Shown here: in pieces, positions 34,563 to 42,869 of the stretch | How the letters are laid out: each line of letters starts with the position of its first letter | How positions within the stretch are numbered: position 1 is the first letter of the stretch | NCBI RefSeq assembly: GCF_002105155.1 | Contig: NW_019029002.1 | Span: 248,001-312,000 of the forward strand | From: Lobosporangium transversale | Lineage: Eukaryota > Mortierellomycota > Mortierellomycetes > Mortierellales > Mortierellaceae | DNA: 64,000 nucleotides | Direction of reading: 5' to 3' | Position numbers and translations under genes: made by a program | The notes under the pieces: model-generated | Told to the model about the DNA's origin: nothing | The model's input: the letters and a program-made list of their open reading frames with translations, nothing else | Database searches by the model: none

Positions 34563-35726
34563 GAATGTGCTTGAAATATAAATGTCATTTTTTATTTTTA
34601 AAAAGCAATAAGAAATAAAGCTAATTGAAGACTGGGTTGTCAAATAGACCTGGGCCACTTGGACATTTGGTAGGCCACACTTGCATATATTACCTCATTT
34701 ATAACCCATTGCATACTTGCTGGCATCATACACGTATGATACCATCCATTCTTTTTCAAAGTTTGGAACATCAGGTATTGGTGATGTTGGCAACCTTTTT
34801 GTGTGTGTGTGAATTGGGCAGTCGACAGAATATAGGTATATAGAACACAAGTTACAACATGGTATACGAAACTACAACAACAGAAGCGAGTTAAAATATA
34901 CCGACGTGCTTGAGTGTCTTTCTTAGGGATTGGGTCACCAAAATAAAATTTGTTTGTTTCTTCTCACATGCTCTCGAAACCATCTACACATTTGAATTGC
35001 CACACGCAAATATTTCACCATTCGCTCCAACGTATCACCATGAGTGTGATATGTTGAATTGGTTCCCTATAGCTTCAACAGACCCCACAAACCCTATTAG
35101 CAGTGCTTATCAGCCTAGATATATCAAGGGAACGCAAGAAGATGAGGAAGCGCCGGATGCGACAAACCAAGCTTCGCCGAATTGTACAGGAAAAGATCAA
35201 GTTAGTCAAGCTCTATGGTGCGGTAGAATGAATCAACTCAGATCGCCCTCCTTTCAAGTCGAGACTACGGCGGCGAATATTATCACTGCTATTACACTAT
35301 TCAATAAATAAACGATACAATGGACTCCCAAGCGGATGCTAGGGTCATGCGAAAGTCCTCATGAGTTTTTTATTTGCACAAATAAAGAAACCAGGATAGC
35401 TCCATGACAATTTGTTTTCGGCCATTTATTTCGACATCGAAATAAGATTTCAAGACAATGCCCATGGATTGCTGAATTTTAAGCCCATTTATAATGGCAA
35501 ATTTGCCCTTGTGATGGACGAAGGGATAAGCCATGAGTAAAAGATAAAAGGCAAGTACAAGCTCACATGCCTCTCACACGCATATGCGCATATACATGCA
35601 TAATCGCAGTCTTCTTTTTCCTATAAAAGTAGGAAATCCTCTCCTTCTTTCTTTTCCTTTTTTGTTTCTTCACCTTTCTTCTCCCTCCTTTTCAAAAAAA
35701 AAAAAAAAAACCACTAACAAGATAAC
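34563..35726. other. Spacer before second ISG12-like copy
   Basis: A frame open from about 34910 to 35311 (+) encodes a 133-residue unrecognised sequence without a good ATG; it could be an exon but nothing supports it. The last 250 bases resemble the 5' flank of the intact ISG12-like gene (ATGAGTAAAAGATAAAAGGC near 35534), with an A run at 35695-35710. Confidence 0.35.
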
Positions 35727-36158
35727 ATGTCGGTATCATGAAAAGCTGTCACTATCGGGGCCGCAGCAGTCGTTGGCGCCATTGCAGGACCTATCATTGT
35801 CACTGCTACTGTCGCTAGTGTTGGTTTCGGCGCTGCTGGGATCGCAGGTGGAAGCCTAGCCGCCTCGTTTATGTCCTCATACGGAGGTACAGTTGCTGCC
35901 GGTTCAGCTTGTGCGGTTCTCCAGTCCATTGGTGCAGCTGGACTAGGGACAGTTGGAACGATTATCTCCGGAGCGACAGTAGGTGCTGTAGCCGCAGGAA
36001 CCACAGCAGTAGCTGGACCAGAATCTCCAACTTCTGGCGCCACAAGCGTTGCAAAAGCCACAGTCGCTGGCGCATCGCTTGGAGTAGCTATAGTTGAAAC
36101 CGCTACTTCTTTAGTGGCCGAAGCCATGCACAGAGTGCTAACGGGGAGGTGGAAGTAG
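35727..36158 (+). pseudogene. ISG12/IFI6-16-like second copy, interrupted by TGA
   Basis: Starting from ATG 35727 the frame reads MSVS, then TGA at 35739-35741, then continues open to the TAG ending at 36158. The continuation is clearly homologous to the gene at 27195: GAAAVVGAIAGPIIVTATVA, GFGAAGIAGGSLAASFMSSY, GGTVAAGSACAVLQSIGAAG. The aligned position in the intact copy is Gly (GGA), so one base change gives the stop. The copy also lacks the first 35 residues of the intact gene and has a shorter Ala/Thr-rich tail ending RVLTGRWK. Use of the next in-frame ATG at 35871 would remove half of the conserved region. It is therefore probably a pseudogene, though the rest of the frame is fully open over 139 codons, so inactivation must be recent or the true start differs (for example through an upstream exon spliced past the TGA). 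Confidence 0.72.
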
Positions 36159-38291
36159 ACATGGAGAAGGGGAAACGACAATCAAAAGTTGGTGAACCAC
36201 ACGTGAGACAGGTGAAAATGGCACAGCAGCAACCGCTTAGTATCACAATGGCAATAAATCAAAATCTCTCGCTCTAACCTTATATTTACAAGCATTTTTT
36301 GGCTTCGCCAAAGGGAAAGACATGTGAACCTTAATTTTGCTTTATTAAGCGTACAGACATCGAAATGTAATGAAAAGTAGCTGCTTATTTTTCACCACAA
36401 TATAATTTTCAAAAGGCAGTGAGGATCACTGGCAGATGCACTTTAGGTAATTGACTGGTGTAAAATGGCCTCTGCTCGTATCATGGGATAAACAGTTGAG
36501 TTAATCCTCAAATATTTTCATATTTGGCAAGGACATCCTAGGTCTAGCTTTGAACGGGCCAATAAAATGTTTTTAGGCTATGAGAGAGCGTAATATTGAA
36601 GAACATAGGCCTGATGTCAGCACGGCAAATACTTTCTACATAGCCCAGAGACAGTGGCGTTAAATTGCTTTTGCCTTAAAGGCAATTCGTGCGCTCTGTG
36701 TGTGTTGTGAGAGTAAGACCATAGACCTAATGCAAAATTATGCAAGGATATTTATGAAATATTCGGTGCGCTACTCTGCCTCCTCTTACCATCGTAGCCC
36801 TCATTGATATTGACCTTGCAGCACCAGTTTTGCTTTTGTTATTCCTAGTTCAGCAAAGCAGCTGGCCTGGAAATGAATAGACTGTTGCCCCTATGCTGTC
36901 GGCAGGTGCTCATGGCTCTTGGAGCTAGGGTAGAGGCTGTAGAAGAAAATGCAGCATTAAAGTCGATGCAGATGCTACAACAAGGAGGCAAGGAGGCAAG
37001 GAGGCTATGCGAAGCCAAAAAGATGTAATTTTAAAAATATAAGTTCTGTGACACAAACATAAAGTAATTCTGTTGATAGTCTCGACCAATAGTCCTGGCA
37101 AAACTGCTATAAATAAAGAAAGATGCTTCTCCTTAGAGGTATTACAAACTTCGCCATCTCTATGCTAAAGAAAGGCGAAGGTTAAAAAGGGTTCAGTAAA
37201 TGCATTGTATCCTAGAAATCAAGACATTTGCTTCCTTGTATAATTGGCCTTGTAAAATAACACCTAACCACATAACAACGCAAATGGCAATAACAGACTA
37301 CTGGACTAAAAAATGACCCTAAGCTCCTAGGGGGATACAGAAGCAACATTTGGCGTATCTCTACTAGCATATTGCTGGTATACCACATTTCGCTACTTGC
37401 TTTTATCAGATTTAAGAAAAGTTAATATCAATCTAAGGCTGTTAACATGAAAGTCCATTATGGTCAGCTTCTACGCTTGGTAGACTTAACGTTCTAGGGA
37501 TTACACCTACATCTTCAGAGGCCCAAGGATAACTCTTCATAGAATATTTGTCCTGGAGTTGTTGCAGAATAGCTCTCGCTTCTGATAATATGATCTATAT
37601 TTTTGACATGGGCCAAGGATGCAGCAATGCCACCGCTGCCGCTACCCCCGGTGACTCTAGCACCGACTCTGGAGCCCATGCAGTCTAAGCTGTAAGTATC
37701 ATTTATCCCAAATGGAAAAAAAAAAAAAAAAAAAAAAAAATTATAAAAAAGTTCACAATTCTAGGCCAATACAGGTTTTTGGCTCCGATATCTAGCTTCA
37801 GCTCGATGACCATAGGCTCAAAAGCGGAAAGGAAGATTTGCAAATATTATATGTTTTTTTAAATGGTTTAGATACTTTCTTATCAACCAACAACCCATCA
37901 CATATTTAAACTTCCTTTTCCGCTAAGAAAATAGAATACGCTATCTTTGGATTTTGGTAACGCTTGAAAATTTCGGTATGGAAGTGGTGTATTTAGACAA
38001 AAACTAGTCGACCACTATCTATTTTTAATCTTATTGAGCAGTAAGTAATCATTAATACTACTCAGCTCCATCCAAAAACAGCTAAAAACAATATGAGGAT
38101 ATGTATTGTTTGTCATTAAGGAGGCCGCAAAAGTTGTTGCATTTCTGGCTACGCTGCATAACATCTTCAGCAGAATTGATCTTACTAGGCACGTTCACCA
38201 AGAGACGAGGTCATGCTGGCTTTATTTATTTAATTGCCTCAAGGGGGGCAGATGTACAAGCCAAGTAAATATGCACATATTAATAAAAAAT
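36159..38291. other. Gene-poor spacer
   Basis: No supported gene over 2.1 kb. A GGAGGCAA triplication lies near 36980-37000, and an A run of about 27 at 37714-37740. A minus-strand stretch near 37755-37825 (FEPMVIELKLDIGAKN) is protein-like but too short and isolated to call. Confidence 0.4.
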
Positions 38292-38468
38292 TACTTGCAC
38301 GGTGTTTTTTATGGACATACCGATACCCTTAGTGCTGTAGGTAAAGTCATTCATTTCAAACCCAATTGGACTCGCTCCATCTGGAGCCACTAGCACTGAG
38401 CCTTCAGAAAATATGTATTTTTCAATTTTGAAACCAGCCGTGGTAAACATGTGCCAGTTACATAGCAA
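38292..38468 (-). pseudogene. Family-3-like relic (copy D)
   Basis: A minus-strand open frame includes GSVLVAPDGASPIGFEMNDF then TYSTKGIGMS. The DNA of this core (about 38305-38400) aligns well with 40885-40985, and the protein resembles the family-3 core as L-V-x-P ... I-x-x-E-x-x-D-[YF]-T. No convincing start; the upstream part MLCNWHMFTTAGFKIEKYIF is unassigned. It could be an exon of a real small gene, but the scattered related pieces suggest a decaying family. Confidence 0.35.
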
Positions 38469-40727
38469 GAAAAAAGGATTTCCTTTAAGGAAACCCGGCT
38501 AGGTTGCGAAAAACAGTAATTATTAGATATTCTAAACTCATTGTCTTAAGGCGCACTACATAAAGTATTAAAAAATCGGGTCCATATCGTCCACACCGCA
38601 GCAATTGCCTAGGCAAGTGACCCCTGCTTTGGTTAAGCTCTGTTTCTCAAATTTATTTGCAATTTGCATTGTTCCAATGAGAAATAAGCCATATCCGATT
38701 TAAGCTAACATAATTATCCTAAAAGTTATCCGATTGCGCCTGGAATATTGTCCATTTTTCCAAACGCGATAACCAAATCGACTATCACAAATACCCAAAC
38801 AACATGTCCTTTACATGTTCCACAAAATCCCATGGTTAATTCCGCATGGCCAGCTGGACAAAATTTGCAAACATTCTGATAAATTTCTCCACCCTTTTCA
38901 ATAACTTACCTTTGGGCAATTTTTTTAGGCATTGGAACAATGTAATAAAAATAAGGAAAAAGATATTTGCACGACCCCGTACACACCTTATTTACACTGC
39001 TCCTCCCGTACAAATAAAAAAAAAATTATTTGCACAGGGGTCTTTTTTTTTTTTGTCCAGGTCTTTATTTCAGTCTTTAATACCACTACCAGGAAGCCGT
39101 CCACGACACAAGCTCGACACCCAAGCATCAAATATTGACTAGAATATTTATCTTATCAAGGTCGTACGTAGCCCAGAATAGATGCTGGTGTTCTTTATGC
39201 GATTCTGGGACTAAATAAAGAATTACAAACGATTTATCTATAATTCGGAAATACTATGCCGCTTTACTTTGCACTTTTGTTGGTCGTATTCTTATAGGTT
39301 GTGGATGGTTCACCAATGCTTTCTTTCATTTAGCGCGTGCATACATCTCTAGTGTTTCCGTACGCTATTAAGCATATAACGATGAGTTCAGTAATTAGGG
39401 ACCCCTAATGTGTAGTTTGTTTCGGTAGATATATAAACGATCATACTCATTGCTAAGATGCATAGCGTGTCGTGTTACTACTCTCTTTCTTTTCTCTTTC
39501 TTCTATGTTCTTATCTCTGTCCTTCTTTATTAAGAGCTCAAGCGCCCTCATTACTACCAAATTCACCAAAATACAATGGGTAGACCTCAGTTTATTTTGT
39601 GGAGTGTCTATCCTCTCACCCGTTTGTAACTCGAGAGATTACTTATATTTTGATAGTTGGTGACAGTTCGCACTCAAAGCCGGTCGTGCCACACTTACCT
39701 ATATTCCTATATCTAAATAGCTGAAATACTTTAATAGCATAACCGTGACTTATAGTGATAGAAAAGAGGCATAAATACTCTTTTCTGTTATGTTGATAAA
39801 GATCCTTATTTTGTCTCATTACATTCCAAGTTTGTTATCATGTTCAATCAGGGTTGATTTTTCACCAATAATAGCCAGAACTTGCCTTGGGTCGTCTTTA
39901 GCACGCAGTGTCGCATACTCAGCAGCACATGTAGATGCTCACTGCGTCTAGGGATTAGCTTCATATTGTACAATCATCTGAAAGAAAGTTTGGTCAAAAA
40001 AATTAAATTTTGAAATGGTTATGAAGAGAAGCACTGTCTTCAATCCTATTTCTTGCCGTTTTCCCTCAGCATGTACTGCCCAAAAACTTCAGTAGTTATC
40101 CACATTGGCCTCATTAATAAAAGCGCAAATTTCCATCTTGGTTGGTGAAGTGTTTTTATATGTCACAAATGAGCTGTTTGTCAGAGATTCAAAATAAAAA
40201 AATAATAAATAACCCACTTTGACCAGACTTTCTTTCGGGTGACTGTCGAGCGGAATAGAGCGTGAAAAATATTTTGTAGATAGTAAGCAGTAGAAAAGTA
40301 AATGAGAATAAGATATCGGTCTACACACCACACCCATGGGGTATTTATTCATTTTCTGCTAGAGGGACTTATACCAGGTAACTACGTATCTATCTGTAGG
40401 TTCGTTCTAAAAACTTCATATCAAAGATTTATCGCGTCTATGTGTGGCACGTTATTGCCACTAATTTCTACTGCTAACCTTTTTAGTGCATTAATGTTTT
40501 TTACCCTAATTTTTTTCTATCATAATATTGCATACTGTGAAATATGCAACAGAGCGCGATGAGTATCACAGCTCCCACGGCGCTGCAACTTCCAACAGTA
40601 ATAATTCCAGACTCCCCTCTACTCTAGACTCACCTTCGCTTATTTTGATCGAAATAAAAAGCTAGAATCATGTAATCGTAGGATACACGTTGCTGCTTGT
40701 AGATGAAATAAAAACCCCGTACAAATG
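38469..40727. other. Gene-poor, AT-rich spacer with a dispersed repeat
   Basis: Near 38955-39045 lies a segment (ATTTGCACGACCCCGTACAC and, further on, TGCTCCTCCCGTACAAATAA) that recurs at 40812-40860. No supported gene; open frames are short and AT-biased. Confidence 0.4.
38955..39045. repeat. Dispersed repeat unit shared with 40.8 kb
   Basis: It contains TATTTGCACG, CCCGTACACAC and TGCTCCTCC followed by an AAATAAA stretch, in the same order as 40813-40860; only an eight-base insert separates the halves here. A second TATTTGCACA follows at about 39020. The element identity is unknown. Confidence 0.5.
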
Positions 40728-41190
40728 GATTAATCTATTGGCAACCAAATATGATCAGTTTTGAAAACTCTCTTTGGCAGCCCAGCTGCCAAATAGCACC
40801 CTCATAAAAGAAGTATTTGCACGGTCCCGTACACACTGCTCCTCCAGTGAAAATAAAATATATATATATATACATATATAACAGAGTGTTTCTTTATGGA
40901 CATGTTGATACCTTGGAGCTCTAAGCAAAGTCACTCATTTTAAGTCCAATTGTCGTCACTCCATCCGAAGCCGCTACCAGGCATCGAAGCGCAACTTATT
41001 CATATGGGTTTTACTCTTTCTGACAAACACTAATACTTGTAATTATATGATGAGTACAACAAGGCGTAGTGTGTGGCCGATCAACCGCTTCAACTTAGTT
41101 TTGCAAAACATTATTTGGCAGCCCCAAAAAATAGGCTGCCAAATAGAGGCAAAAATTACTATATTTGGTATGGGCTGCCAAATAGATTAA
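40728..41190. mobile_element. MITE-like element with inverted ends and internal palindromes
   Basis: The left end reads GGATTAATCTATTGGCAACC then AAATAT; the right end, on the other strand, reads GGATTAATCTATTTGGCAGC, then CCATACCAAATAT. These are terminal inverted repeats of about 26-32 bases with one small insert. Just inside are further inverted repeats: TTTGGCAGC/GCTGCCAAA around 40775-40797, and TATTTGGCAGCC/GGCTGCCAAATA around 41112-41147. A total length of about 460 bases, no transposase and nested palindromes fit a non-autonomous DNA element. Target-site duplications were not clear. It carries a repeat and a family-3-like piece also found near 38.3-39.0 kb. Confidence 0.55.
40812..40990 (-). 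repeat. Dispersed repeat and degenerate family-3-like piece (copy E)
   Basis: This aligns with 38305-38400 (ATGGACAT, GATACC, AAAGTCA, TCATTT, CCAATTG, CTCCATC, AGCC blocks in the same order). Its protein on the minus strand contains a stop (VAASDGVTTIGLKMSDFA then stop). Its outer part (40812-40860) matches 38955-39010. Compared with copy D it has about 60 extra bases between the TTGCACGG and TTTATGGACAT blocks. Confidence 0.5.
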
Positions 41191-41289
41191 TCCTTTCCTA
41201 TTTACATGGCTCCGGTTCGGACCTTTCATGCAAAGCAGAAAAGTAGCTAAACCCAAAATACAACTGTAAAAAAATGCATCCGACACAAT

Positions 41290-41371
41290 TGTCGACTATG
41301 GGACTCGAACCCATGCACCAATTAAGGTAGAGGGCCTAAACCTCACGGAATAACCACTATCCGAAGTCGAC
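41290..41371 (-). tRNA. tRNA-Leu (anticodon UAG)
   Basis: Minus strand, 82 bases including the discriminator A. The acceptor stem GTCGACT/AGTCGAC pairs over all 7 bp. The D-arm has the A-box-like TAGTGGTTA. The anticodon loop TTTAGGC gives UAG and is the same as the loop of yeast tRNA-Leu(UAG) as I recall it. A variable arm with ACC/GGT ends is present, as expected for a class II tRNA. The T-arm ATGGG-TTCGAGT-CCCAT contains a perfect B box GGTTCGAGTCC. Discriminator A fits leucine. The anticodon stem has one U-U pair at its outer end. No intron. An LTR-like repeat begins 16 bases upstream of the mature 5' end. Confidence 0.82.
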
Positions 41372-41408
41372 CAGATGCTATTAATCTGTCCTAAATTGAA
41401 GCAACTTA

Positions 41409-41507
41409 AGCTCACGTCCTATAACAAGTGACGTCATGGTAGGTAGGACCAGAGGTATACCTATAGTGGTACCCTCAAACCCACCCCGTCCTGCCTGGAC
41501 GTGAGCT
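41409..41507. repeat. 11-base perfect inverted repeat
   Basis: AGCTCACGTCC at 41409-41419 is the exact reverse complement of GGACGTGAGCT at 41497-41507, with 77 bases between. It lies inside the LTR-like segment. Confidence 0.7.
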
Positions 41508-41553
41508 CAGCCACCCGATCCTCCCCGCTATAATAAATAGTGGACTCTCCGTC

Positions 41554-41595
41554 CCTGAAGTGTTCCTTACCTTTATCTTGGTACAACACTTCAGG
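41554..41595. repeat. Hairpin with 11-bp perfect stem
   Basis: CCTGAAGTGTT (41554-41564) pairs with AACACTTCAGG (41585-41595) across a 20-base loop. The 3' arm lies in a 25-base sequence (41569-41593) repeated exactly at 41659-41683, where it forms a second, shorter hairpin (AACACT/AGTGTT). Confidence 0.75.
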
Positions 41596-41889
41596 TATGC
41601 AACCTCATTCATCTCAGCACTAGTTACTTGTATAGTATTATATCATAAACTAATAAAGACCTTTATCTTGGTACAACACTTCACAGTGTTCTATGTATTT
41701 GCGTCTCGCTGCGGTTTTTAAGGGCATTTCAGTATAACCCCCCGGTTCTTAAGACAGTGATTTTTTCAAATCTTATGTAATAAAGATATATTTACTATAC
41801 AAAAAACCGAGCTATTACCACGAGACTTAAATCATGTGATCAAAGAATGGTTTTAGCTTCCCAAGCACAAACAGGCACCATACCTTCAG

Positions 41890-41940
41890 GGCACCCCCCT
41901 GTCTAGCCCAGGGGCCGGGTTCGAGTCCTGGTTAAGGCAC
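41890..41940 (+). other. tRNA-like 3' half with perfect B box
   Basis: It has a class II-like variable arm (CCCCTG...CAGGGG), a T-arm CCGGG-TTCGAGT-CCTGG with B box GGTTCGAGTCC at 41918-41928, then TTAAGGCA like an acceptor 3' strand. No matching 5' acceptor strand (GCCTTAA) was found upstream, so it is a tRNA pseudogene or the head of a tRNA-derived SINE rather than a functional tRNA. Confidence 0.45.
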
Positions 41941-42012
41941 ATAAAGTGAAGCAAACATGTACCAGGTCAGGGATTTGTCTGAGTTTTTATACTTTCTCTT
42001 CGAGACAGCCTA

Positions 42013-42826
42013 GTGTTCTCCGCTAAAGCACAAAGGGCCAGAGAGAGAGGTGTAGACCCACCAAGGACAAAAGAGCCAAATTTTACTGCGGCAGAGGAGG
42101 ACTACATTTGGAAAACTCTGGGGATGCATATCGATGGTGTGCGAGAAGTACGACGCCGTGGTGACAGGAACGGCGATGATGAGGAAGAGAGAGAGCACAC
42201 ACCAGATTGGTCTGTGCAGGACATTTACCATGGACTTACGCCCAAGTCCATTGCTCAGAGTTGGAAAGTTGGCTTCAAGACAACAACAAGGATAGCTACA
42301 TAAATGGCAGGGCGCTTCGTCAAGGCCATAGAAGAATTCGGTCGTACAGAAATCTGGAACAAACGGTGTAAAGTCACCGTTGAATGGGAAAAGGCTCGTG
42401 GAATCACTGCTATGAGCAAACGCGCTAGAGGACGCAGCTGTGTTGGGGAGCACAGACGTAGCAGCAATGATTTCCTTGTCCCTTCCCTCAGACAAAGACA
42501 GAAGCTGAATGTAAAAGAGATCTACAGGGTTACGGATAATCGAGTCCGGGACAGTTACCTTGGGAAAACCAAACTGGACGTGATGGAGCGGCTAGGTGGA
42601 ATGAAGTTTTTGATGACTATGGATAGCGGATAATTTGTCGCGTTGCGCAACAGGCCACGTCGGAAAGGTGGACTTTGAGTACCAACCACGGCGGTCAGGG
42701 TTTATGAAATCATGGATACAGCGGCTTTCGCCGTTTGTGCAGTAATAGCTGTTTATTGACTATAGTTTCTAGAGCATTTTGTTCATAGAGTGTAGAAATA
42801 AATCCCATGGTCCTCCAGGTCCTCAT

Positions 42827-42865
<39 letters not shown>
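42013..42865 (+). mobile_element. 5'-truncated LINE-like retrotransposon tail with poly(A)
   Basis: One frame runs from 42013 to 42633 with a single internal TAA at 42301-42303. The part after it, GRTEIWNKRCKVTVEWEKAR then GITAMSKRARG, resembles the basic tail found after the reverse transcriptase in fungal non-LTR elements; this is recalled family resemblance, not a search. About 200 bases of 3' flank and then 35 A residues (42831-42865) follow, as in a LINE insertion cut short at its 5' end. No target-site duplication was identified. The nonsense codon makes it inactive. Confidence 0.45.

Positions 42866-42869
<4 letters not shown>

Larger units (their letters stand above)
41387..41683. mobile_element. 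LTR-like or other repeat next to the tRNA 5' end
   Basis: Starting with TGTCC 16 bases upstream of the tRNA and ending with CTTCA, this roughly 300-base segment has a TATA-like stretch (CTATAATAAATAG near 41528), two strong inverted repeats and a 25-base direct repeat. It has no coding frame. Position and TG...CA ends fit a solo LTR of a Ty3-like element that targets RNA polymerase III start sites, but target-site duplication was not found and the ends are tentative. Confidence 0.35.

Noticed and set aside
35739-35741. TGA as a selenocysteine codon
   Set aside because: The intact paralogue has Gly here, no Cys/Sec motif surrounds it, and most fungi lack the selenocysteine machinery; a nonsense change is simpler.
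35714-36181. 155-codon open frame on the minus strand
   Set aside because: It is the antisense shadow of the ISG12-like second copy; the Gly/Ala/Val-rich sense frame is the conserved one.
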